DNA from: Branchiostoma floridae | Taxonomy: Eukaryota > Chordata > Leptocardii > Amphioxiformes > Branchiostomatidae | DNA: 64,000 bases | Assembly (NCBI RefSeq): GCF_000003815.2 | Contig: NC_049995.1 | Span: 13,230,062-13,294,061, forward strand | Reading direction: 5' to 3' | Part shown: positions 9,263-21,000 of the stretch, piece by piece | How positions within the stretch are numbered: position 1 is the stretch's first letter | Layout of the letters: the number at the start of each line of letters is the position of its first letter | Made by a program: the position numbers and the translations under genes | The notes under the pieces: model-generated | Database searches by the model: none | Seen by the model: only the letters and a program-made list of their open reading frames with translations | Told to the model about the DNA's origin: nothing

Positions 9263-12200
9263 AAATGATCAGAAAGGCTAATAAAAAACAGAACGAATTA
9301 ACCTATCGTTACATATCAGATTATAGCAGACAAAATTTCAGTACTGCCTCTTAGCGACAACTTGACATACTGCGGTACACCACGCACCACAGAAATTGAA
9401 AAGAATGCCTCCCATGCATAACATGTCACGGTGCACTGAGCGGAGTGTTTGCATGGCCTTGAGAACTTACTCCCCTCTCAATATCCCCCTCAAGGTTTAC
9501 ACTGATGGTCCCCTATAGTAAACAGAAGGGTCGATTGGGGTCAAGGCCTAACGTGGTCTTTGCAGAAGAGCCCCCTACATTATGGACTGTAGCTGCACCT
9601 ACTATATGGTGGGATACACCTGCTAACGTGGCCTGAACTGTGGATATTACCAATTAGTGAAACATTGAACTATATTTGACCAGTATACGGATTAATCAAT
9701 GATGCATGGCTATTAAAACTATCTTATTTTGTTATCTGTGCACTAAGTGAAGAAAGAGATCCATAAAACGTTGCATGCACTAAACATTCGTTCTACAGCT
9801 TTTTCCGTGTGTAATTGGTCATGAAACAGATAGGATTGGATTTGTACCTTGACGTTACACTTGATTGACACTTGGCATTACACCATAGTTCCCTTTAGAC
9901 TGGAAAGAAATCTGTGACCATTACTTAAATTGCATAGCGATTTTAGAACCGTAAGTAACTTTTCCGTCACATCCTAGTCTTTTGTTGCGTGTATAACATC
10001 TGTGTCACCATTTGTATCCCCCATCCCTGCAGGGTATATATACCCGTCATAGCTTTGCACCTGACTTGACCTGCACCAAACACAAGCTGTGTGTAGGGAC
10101 AACATGATACTCTGACAGATATCTTGCTTGTCTCAAATATACTTTACATAATGCGAAATTTGCTACATAATCTAATAGATATCTTCAGTGTGTATGTATT
10201 TTTTCAGTGTGTTATTTTGGGATCAAAAATTAATATTTTGCAACATTTAAGCACATTACTTAATATGAACCTAAACACTTTCCTAACAGAATCGAGTTTG
10301 GAATGACGAACGGTCGTCTTCTGTTCCAAAGTCAATAGTCTGATGAGATCTCATCTCTTCTCAGAAGAATCAAGTACTACTTGAAAACTTACGTTTTGCC
10401 CAGTTGAAGACCTGTAAGATACATTAGATCTTGTGAGAGCACGTAAAAAAGAAGTTTGTTTAGAAAACTAAGTAAGTTCCTGAGTCAAATGCAAAAACAT
10501 CTACTCAAACTTTTTTTAACGAAAGTAAAGAAAATGTGGATTTTTTATGTTGATTTTATCATACATATACTTAAACACATTACTGTTTTTCAGTGTCAAT
10601 TTTATCATTGTTCCATACACTGAGGACCGTTTGCCAGTGTCAACGTTATCATAGTATTTTCGTCAAATGTTCATTCAATAAGATATTACACGGTTTATTA
10701 CACCGTACACATGGATGTTTCATGGGCTTCAAATATTCAAGGATTGACTCAAACGGGACTATAATGTAATCCAAAATATGTGCTTTACACATGTATACAA
10801 CAGACTGTTATTGCCCCCAACATTATACCCGTGACCTGCCCGACCTAAACGTCACCCTTTGAGGAAATGTCACGTAGCTCATTGAAGTGCTACGTGGCGT
10901 GTGCGTCAAAGATATGCAATCACTAACAAAATACGAGAAAGCTTTGCTTGGAAGATTACGAATAGATAAATTTTCTATGCTCCGGTAGAAATAGGATGCT
11001 ACCCTGCCCATTGCACATCTGTCTTATCAATGTTCAGCTTTAATGTATAAGACAGGTGAAAACGTGTTTACAGATATGAAACTTGAATATAGTCGTAAGT
11101 GCTGTATTGGTACTATCTATGGTTTAAATCAAACTGTTTTTGAAGAATATGATGAACGATAGTACATCAATATGCCATAATGCTTTTGCAGTTATACAAA
11201 TATATTCAAAAGTCAATCAATATGGCACCGATTTTGCTAGTACATCCAATTTTAGTTTTACATTAAAGAATTTGACATGATATTGGAGAAATTGTGACTT
11301 CAAATAGCCTATAAGCTATTAATTTATACTTGATTAGTAATGCATATTGCAATAATCTTATCAACTCTGACACTGCTAATCCTCTTGAATATTTGGATTG
11401 CAAACATAAGGGTATACGTGTGTTGTCGACGTGCAGTTTTTAGGAATATTATGTGAAGACATGTTTGTTTGCATATATATATATCAAGATTACATATAGT
11501 CTTAAAGACGGCTTCAGTTACATCTGAATTCGAAATTCTTTTGATAAGTTACGCCCATTCAACATCTTCATACTGTCTGTTGATACGTATCATTAATGAT
11601 ATTTATCATCATCCTGCATTTAACATCATCACGTACATCAGCAAAGTGCTATGTAAAAATGTTGACAGCTCTCAAAAGGCTATGTTTGTTGCTATAGCTA
11701 ATGATATTTCTCAACAAATTAGACAATTGAACGTCGGATTTACTGTGATAGTTATCAATGAAATGCTGTTGTGTCTGACATGTAATGAATTATTATATAT
11801 ATATATAATATTGTAGCAAATGTGTTTCTACTATTGTATTAAACATAATTGGCGTCTCATTATTGTGTGAAACATATATAACGTTATAGGAATGAAAACA
11901 GACAACTTCAAAACATTCTGAATCATCAAAACGCTCAGGTACTTGAAACTCTTTCACACGGTGTAAAGTGAAACTGTGCTCTAAATATTTCAACCACTAA
12001 GATATCTTTGGTATAGGGAAAACATCATGACAGCACAATGCATTGAATAACTTGTTGTCGCCCTCTTATAAGATGACCATGGATACAAACTTTCTCAACT
12101 TTCTCAACATAAACACATGTTTGTATACTTTTAGAGCTCTCCTACCCACAACGAACAAAAAACCGAACAGGCAAACGAACAACTGAACACAAAAATCAAG

Positions 12201-12281
12201 CAACTAAACAAAGAACTAGACAAATGTTGGAAAAACCAAAAGCTCCACGACAGAAGTGATGAACTCATCCCAGGTGCCTAG
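9263..12281. other. Spacer downstream of gene 2
   Basis: I see no gene here. The part at 11600-12281 is nearly identical to 29910-30607 (gene 3 flank), and 9340-9560 resembles 29330-29530. The rest is A/T-rich unique-looking sequence. Confidence 0.7.
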
Positions 12282-15085
12282 TTAGTACTTCTCGTCCGAG
12301 GCGGTTTGCAGACTTGTGTAGGTGTTCTCATCCAGACTAGCCAGGTTGATATAGTCCTGGGCAAGGGGAAAAGGGGAAACCTAAGAAAGATATCTGAGTG
12401 AAATCAAACATGAAATATTCTAGGAAAGTTAGATTATTATGGCAGTGCACTCAATACATGATTTTGTATTATGACAAAAAATTGATTTTAATATATGACA
12501 ATTTTCAAAATGATTACCATTGGCTAAATTTCAATCTGTGTGGACTATCAGGTTACATACTGTCAATAGAGATTACTATTTCTAAAATTCTGTAGTAAAC
12601 CACTTTCTACAAAACTATTTCATTCACAGCCTTTGATATGGCCAATCTTTTACTGTCAAGGCAGTGGACACGAATGAGCGATTACACTCACATGTTCAGT
12701 CTCCATGAGTGAGTCCAGGGTCCGCTGGATCTTCCGGAACTCTGGTCTCCGGGAGGGATCAGCATCCCAGCAGTTCATCATCAGGGTGTAGCTAGAACAG
12801 TGTGATTCGTGTAACAAGTTTAAATCTTATGTTCATACACAGCATTTGACTAAGGAAAGCAGTACTAGTTTTGTCGCTATTTTGCCATGCACCTCATTCT
12901 ACATTAAGTATGAGATAAGTCCGCAAAGAATGAAGTGGTAATATTGTGTGTGTGGCTATATTTTCTCGCTAAAGAATATTATGAGAAAGAAGAAACCAAT
13001 CTCACTTTAACAAGTATTTCGACTTACAGTTTCTCATCACAGTGCTTTGGCTTGTCCATCCTGTATCCCTGCTGAACTCCGTCCATCACGCCTCGTTTGG
13101 ACATACCGGGGTACGGGGTGGCACCTAGGGGGAAACAAACATCATGAGTTGTATGTCCCTCCTGAATCGCACTTTTGCAAAGTGTAATGGCCAAAGTCTT
13201 TCAACAGAGACCAGGTTATTCTTTTTTAATTAATGTAAATATTAAGTAGGTAACCTACTTTGTTATTATGGTTGGCTTTGTATGAACAATAACTTTCAAT
13301 GGAATCATATGAACCCACCCAGTGTGACGATCTCCCAGAGCAGCACTCCAAAGGCCCAGACGTCCGTCTTGGTGGTGTACTTCCGGTGGAACAGCGACTC
13401 GGGGGCCATCCAGCGGATAGGCAGGCGGGTCTGGTGTAATATATACAATGGATAAATGCCAATATCGGCGAAGCTATACTTAACACTGGGTTTTCAAACA
13501 ATAAACAGAAACAAAAACTATCAAACCAAATCCTCATTAAAAATAAAGTACAGGTTTCCCGATCAATTGACTAAATTTGATTTTACACCTGCTCCTTGTA
13601 GACATAAATCATATCAACTGATGTCCACAGCATACTGTTGGATAGCTCTAAGACAAATGTTAAATTCTTGAAAAGTGAAGTCTGCAATAAAAACCTTAGT
13701 GGTCCTTTCGTACTCATCCCCCTCCCGTGAGAAGCCGAAGTCTGACACCTTACAGGTCCGGTCTGCAGACACAAGAACGTTCCGGGTCGCTAGGTCACGG
13801 TGGAGGATCTGTATAATAGTATGTATTAAAATGATAACAACTATTATACCGGGGATTGAAAAGTTAATTTTGTCTTACACGTCTTTCGCTTACATTAAAA
13901 ACATCAAAAAGAACTGAACAACAGTGAGTCATCATCGGGTATCTGGCCTATTTGCGACCAGAACGCGACATCTGTGTCAAAGGAGCTAAGAAGTCGGTAC
14001 CTTCCGCTGCCCTTATTCATATAGGGTTGGTTATATGTTATGTAGTCAGTGTGATCAAAGTAAGTATTTGTTGCAATCCACGTTTACCACTCACCTTCTT
14101 CGCTGACAGAAAGCTCATCCCCTTGGCCACGTCCCAGGCGAACTTGGTGAGGTCACGTGAGGAGAGGGACTTGCTGCCGCCGTGTAAGTTCCCGTATGTT
14201 TGCTGGGTGCGGCTGGTGCGGAGGTTGGACTGGAGACTCCCTCCGGAAACGTACTCAAGCAGCAGGTAGAACGGATCTGAGGATACAAGCAAACTGATTT
14301 AAATAATGTGTCAAGTACTTATTATGTAAAAGCAACGGTTTGTTTTAGGAAGGGTGGATCAAAAATTTCGTTTTTTTTCATTATTCCAGTATCAGGTTAC
14401 TTTACTGAAGGAGAATTTTTGGAACTAACCTGCATCTGTGCAGCAGCCCAGAAACAACACAACATTTGGATGCTCTCCAAGGAGCTTCAATACTGAGAGT
14501 TCCTTGAAGAAAGCAGGACTTGTCACAGCTGAAAATTAACAATCAACGCTGTAAGTAGGCGTCTCAGTTTTCTGCAAATGTAATCTTACTGTAGCCTGTG
14601 TTTACACAATCTCTCGCTGGCTGGGGTTAATGACCAATTGTAGGGCCGGCCGCTAGGGGCGCTATTTTAGTCAGACTAGATCTTACTGCATCAGTTAGAC
14701 AACGTGTCTATTCTCGCTACATCGCTTTGTATAAACAGAATGCACATCCCACACACTAGATATCAATAAGAAAGTAATAAAACGTAGGGGTATGTTTGTA
14801 AGTGAAATGTGCCGTAAATTAAAGCGACGATGACCGCATTTGTCGTAGGTGAATAATCGTGTGCACCATCAATGAAACCACGTGTCCGCAATTTGAAAAA
14901 AAAAAAAGTTCACCTTTCATTGACTTGACGGCGACCACTGTTACGCCTTCATGCCCGGACAAGTTCCAGGCTTCAGCTCTATGGACGCTTCCAAACTCTC
15001 CGTGTCCGAGTTCCTCTTTGATGGCTAGCTGGCTTCGAGGGAATTCCGATGTCTTCAAATCTTCGTAAGCAGATTCATCTGGAAT
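12282..15085 (-). CDS. Gene 2 exons 19-26: tyrosine kinase domain and tail
   Basis: Eight exons encode a complete kinase. The glycine loop is GHGEFGSV and the ATP lysine is in VAVK (exon 15085-14914); the C-helix glutamate is in FFKELSVL (14528-14430). The hinge [10 protein letters not shown] and an insert lie in 14276-14095. The catalytic loop HRDLATRN and DFGFSRE are in 13808-13695, with a single activation-loop tyrosine in [14 protein letters not shown] and [11 protein letters not shown] follow (13430-13319), then GATPYPGM (13124-13028) and [10 protein letters not shown] (12791-12692). The last exon is a 24-residue tail starting DYINL, with a TAA at 12282. All catalytic residues are present, so activity is expected. 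The family is RTK with FGFR-like wording in the activation segment. Confidence 0.93.
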
Positions 15086-18000
15086 CTGCATTTCATTCAA
15101 ATATATCAAATATAGTACATCCGGTTAGATCTGATATACTCAATCCAATACTGTTAACCTATATCGTGTCTTTTCAGCGAATGGAATTCACACTCACATA
15201 CAAACACGGGAACCCACACAAATATATGCTTGTGTGACTGCGTGTTGTGTGTGTGTGTTTGTGTGAGTGTGCGCACGTAAGTGCATAAAGTTATCAAAGG
15301 AAAATTGATCAGGAGAAATGAAGTGGTTACCTTATTTTCACCACGTGGCATTAAACCCTGATACGTGTGGTCAGACTGTAAAGGAAAACAAAACGTTATG
15401 CTGGAATGTATAGGTATAACTTGCAGAAAGGTTGAATTTGCCAATTACAGATGTATAAAAGTTACTGTTTACAGTAATAGATGTGAAAAGTGTCAAATAT
15501 CCTTTACACAAATAATTGCAACTTGAGTTGTTTATGCACTAGGTTATAACAGTTGCAAAATGACATCTGTTAAGATCTTGTAATAAACGGAATATAAGAA
15601 CAAAAAGCAGATTACAAAGCATGTTTATATGGAAATGCTGTAAATTTACCTTTCGCCTATGGGAAATCCTCAAACTTTGATACGCATCGCCAGAATCAGT
15701 CGTCTAGGAAAACAGAGCAGTACGTTTACGGTTGATTCTCATTGATTGCATATTTACTCTATTTGTTTAGCTGCTGTGCATGCAAATCCGATGGGATAGT
15801 CATGCTGATAAAATAAAGAAAACGTCAAAACAATGAAGATTTACACAAGGATGATTCAAACTGATCTATAAATCTCTAACTCGTACTATAACTTAGATAC
15901 ATGCATGGGTAATCACTTACAACATCTTCCAATTCCAGGCTTTTGGGAGTGTTGGTAGCAGCTTTATCTGAAACACAGGGTTAGATTATCATTATCATTA
16001 TCAGAATGTGATCACAAAATGAAAGTGGTACACAATTTTCATATAGAGTGCAAGGTTTCCACCAGACAAGGTCAGCACAGGGTTTCAGTAGATCTATAGC
16101 TATAGAAGCGTTGAATGATGTTACGGAGAGCTTTCATGCTTGCTTTTGTTATCCTTATCTCATTAAACAGCTATATACTCACCGCGGCTTGTTCGTCTTC
16201 TCACGAGAAATATGACGGCGACAATTACAGCTATCAGCACAACACTGACCACCACAGCTATGATGATGACAGTGGTTGAATCTCTCATGCCGACTAAGAA
16301 AAAAAGGCATTTGATAACAATCATTAAGCAACCCAAATGACAATTTGACCTGCCCTCACGGAGTAATTAAGGAGTAAATTGAAGTTCACTTCATGACTTC
16401 TTTTACGATAATTTTCATTTGTTTTTAGAGTGGGAAACAAATTACAACTAAAGGCTCGCCACTGACAGAAGTTAGAGAATTATATACAAGACCGATACAT
16501 ACGGGATATATACACATACTATTTCTAGGTCTTTTCAATCATGATAAGAAGTAACAAATCTCGCCTGTACTTTGGGTGTCACTGATCCTACTGCTCAAAA
16601 GATCCACAGTGAACTCCCCCAGCTGTCCATCTGCCAGTTCCTGAGTGTACGAAGTCTGGGCTGCAGCCGACTCAGACTGGGCCACAATGGCCTGAAAATC
16701 TGCAAGGACGCTGCCGGATCTGACAAAAGAAATGGGATATTACGACTTTGACCAAACATTTAACGAGATTCTTGTGACCCTCGATATATATTACTCTAAT
16801 GGCTGCAAGAAATGAAACAATTACAATGGGTATGACACCCAAATTAATCCAAAAGTACCCAGAGCTACAATCAATCTATCAATAGGCGATATTCTAAAGA
16901 AGGTTGAAGCATCCACCTGCATCCGGTGACTTCTGCCCCTTCATAGCCTTTGTAGCTGTCAAATATAGAGTCCAGCTAGAGAGAAAAAGAGAAATAAGAG
17001 ACATTAACAAATATGTACATGCGACTTTTTAGCACAACATTCATTGAGTCAGCTTAAAGATGTCCTTATATGCATGGTTTCGACATGTGTTTCAATAAGT
17101 TTTATGGGAATACTCAGACAAACCTGAGTCACTACACGGTTAGAAAGCTCTCCGTCACAAATCCCCTCGGTGTAATCAACACTGGCGATGGCTAAGGTTC
17201 CATACAGGATCTGGTTTTCTAAGGGAAAAATGAATGATAGTATAACCAAGAAAGTCCAACCCTATGAAAGCTCAGAGCAAAAGTGCCAAAAGAAAACGGA
17301 TGCCCAAAGCAAATGTTAAATGCTACAAAAATGCTTTTAGTTGAGTTCACAAGCGTCTTGAAGCCTATCGATACAAACAAGTCAAACAAGGATAAGCAAT
17401 GATTCCGGTGCGATAAAGATTTTCGACATCACAAAAGACATGACTTATTTGTTACACACCTTCCACGAGAACCTGGATGACATTTGACCCCACAGCTCCC
17501 TGGCTGTTCTGTGCCCGGATGCGGATTTCGTACTGTCCCTTCTCAGACAACTCCAGAGTCTGGGTAAACTCAGGTCTGTTCTGTGAAACCGCCTCCACTA
17601 CTGATGGCCCGCTGACCCAGTCTGTAGTGGCTTCCAGCCTGTACTGTACAGTGTGGGTCGTCTCCAGTCCACCGTTAAACCCCGCTGTCCATGTCAAGGT
17701 GACCACGCCTGCCGCTGTCTTTTTGGTGTAATCCAGATTATTGGGCGCCTCTGGTTGGGCTGAGTTTGTATCAACAGGTAAGCAGGTAACAATTAAAAGC
17801 TACATCGCTTAGATACTGCTTGTCAAGCTGGATTCTATGCAATTATAATGTAAATATCAAGCAATCAATTACAAATCAAGAAAGAATTTATACTGCACTT
17901 CGTGTGAACATAATCCACTTACATTCCTCCGCCAATTGAATAACAGTAGATCGTTGTCCATGTCCATTCCTGGCTTTACATGTGTAGTCCCCATAGTTTT

Positions 18001-21000
18001 CCCTCTCTACACTTGCTATGTACAGTGTGCTGACTCCATCCTGGCTGGTGGCATTACCAGTGATGTCATATCCACCCTTCATCCACGTGTAGACTATCTG
18101 TGGCGGGTAGGCGAAGGCAGAACACTCCAGTGTGACAGGCTGGGATGTTTGAATGACGTAAACTTCTCTTGTGTGGTTGAAGATTGGAACAACTGAAGGA
18201 ATAATGTGAAAAAGAAAAATGACTGAATTAAGAAGCTTAGCTGAAACTTATAACGGAATTGTACATGGAAGTAACGTAAATCAAGTTACTTGCGATTGTA
18301 TACTCCTACCATTACACGAGAAAGACTTTATCTAGCGCAACCTAGTTTATGTCGTCACAGGAAACCAGGCTAAGTAGAGAAGATGGCCCAATACTGGCTG
18401 AATATTATGCAAATGATGACATAATTTGGATGAATAATAATGGTCGTCAATAACACGGTAAATGTATTTCGGCGAAGGTAGTAGAACTGTAGTTATTGTT
18501 GAAAAACTATTTTTCAGCAAAAATGAATAGATAGATAACATTATTATGTATAAAGGTATTTTTCATGCTTAAATGCTCTGTGCATGGACTAGATTTATTG
18601 ACCTATCTAACCAGCATAGTGCCTTTTTAGTGGGTGACAAATGAAATTATTTGAAACTTAGTTGAAGATATATATACTTACAGTTGACATTAAGGGCCTG
18701 GTCTTTGTCCACGGGTGATCCCACCACACCATTGTCAACTGTACATCTGTAGACTCCTGCATTTTCATGGCTCACAGAACTGCTGGTGTAGGTGAGAGAG
18801 TTTCCTGTAGTCTGCTGTATCAGAGTTTCTCCTGTCTCCACAAACACCCACGTCATGGAGGTGACGCCAGGGTTACTGTCTGCTGTACAGGTCAGGCTGA
18901 CGGACTGGGTCTCGTTCACGGGGTTAGGGGTAGCGGTTACGGTCAGCTCTGGAGGGTCTAGGGGAATACATTCATTTTGAGGCTTCATTGCATAAGGATA
19001 AAAGGGCACAAAACTGAATGAAAATCAATAATAAGTATGGGTGAACGATTAGCTGTGGAATGGGATTAAATACCACTTGTTAATTGTTCACCTTTCATGA
19101 CAACACTTGACTGTATACTTGTTTGTCGCTTAAGGTATCAAGTCTTCTACTAAGTATTGATCGTCGCCAAAACAGTAACGGAAAACAAGCATACTCACAG
19201 TGCACCACCAGACTGAGAGAGTCCGATCCATCCCCGACCAGGTTCGTAGCAGTGCAGGTGTAGTCTCCTGCGTCAGTCTTCAGCACACCTGAGATGGTCA
19301 GACTGGGCGTGGTCAGGGTCCCACCTGTTGTCCTACCTGCCGTCACAGCTGGGCCGGTCCAGGTGAGCGCAGAGGCTGCTGGGACACCAGGTGAGTCCAC
19401 AGTACAAGTGAGACTGTGACTGGCCGTACCCAGCAGGACTGTGGAGGTCGGCTGGGGAGACACTGTCACTGATGGGGCGGCTGGGGTAGACAACAATACT
19501 GTAAATGTATTTAAGTTCGCGGGGATTTAATTTCGCGGTAGCGGGAAAAGGGACTTTTCGCGGTAACACCATAGACTGCAATCTAATACTATAATAGAAA
19601 AATGTTCGCGGTGGTTTTAAGTTCGCGGTGAAGTGGTTACCGCGAAAACCGCGAACATTAATCCACCGCGAACATTTCTGCATTTACAGTATACTTTTTT
19701 TCACCATAACATAATTATGTACAACATGTTCTAACTACGTTGTATGTATATTTTACATAAAGTATATATCTTGCAGCAGTAAAATTGAAAGACAGTAACA
19801 TGTATGAGAAAGTGATATCAAATATTACACACTTCCTGATAAAATGTAATGACAGAAGTGCAACAAACATCATTTCTTTCTACAACCGAGTAGTAGCCAT
19901 CAAACTAAAAAAAAAAACTTACTGAGGGTAACGGAGCAGGTCCCTCCCGGATTCAGTGCCACACTTGTAGCTGTACAGGTGTAAGTTGTTCCATCAGCTG
20001 TTACAGGTGCGTTCACCTGGTTCACAGACATTTGTGAGGTCCCAGCCTGCTGACCACTCCCGTATGTCCAGACCAGGTCCACAGCTGGGTTTCCCCCCTG
20101 TAGCTCACATCTCAGGACAATGTTGTTTCCTGATTCAGTCACTGTGCAGGTGGGGGTTTCGTCTGGGGGGTCTGAGAGTAGGTATAGGGAGGTAAAGTTG
20201 ATCTAATTTGATTTTCATAACCTGTACTTGTGTATCGCTTGACCTTCCTTTTCAAACTGAAGTACGAGAATTATTTTCCTATTATAAAACTCAGTATTAC
20301 ATGGTTGCACAGATTATCTTGAAATATACATAATGACTATCAAAATCTTAGATGAACTACTAAAATGTCTCTATAGGCAGCAGATTCAGCTACAAATATC
20401 CCTACTTACATTGTACCTCCACCACCACTTGTGCTGAAGATGACCTTGACCCTGTTCCACACGTGTTTGTTGCTGTACAAGTGTACGTCCCTGCATCACT
20501 CCGACTGACAGGGGTTTTCCTCAGTGTTGCTCCTGTTGGTTCATCATTTCCACCTCTACCCCACTGTAAGGTGGGCGAGGCTGGGTCAGAGGTCACACTA
20601 CACACAACACTCAGGTCATCGCCCTCTACTACAGTCACTGGGCTACTGGGGGTCAGATGGGGGGTGTCAAGATCTGAAGGCAAGACAAAAAGCGTTGGGA
20701 ACAAAATTAAAAGCATTATTTTGCAATTAGTCTGGATTTGTGACTTAGTAATGGTTTTTACTTAATTGTTTCCAATATGTGGCTGATACGTTGAATGTAG
20801 GATGCAGTGTAAGCTCTCCAAACTTCTATGCTTGCAGTTCTTTGCATATTTAAATAGTGCTTTACGAAAGTTTACAAGTCTATCAACAGCCATGCTTCTA
20901 TTCACAAAAGTAAATGAAAGCATGCATAAAAATCTTCTTGTGTTGTATTTTCGAGTCTGTGTTGTACTTACAATGTACCACCACTGACTGTTCACTGCTT

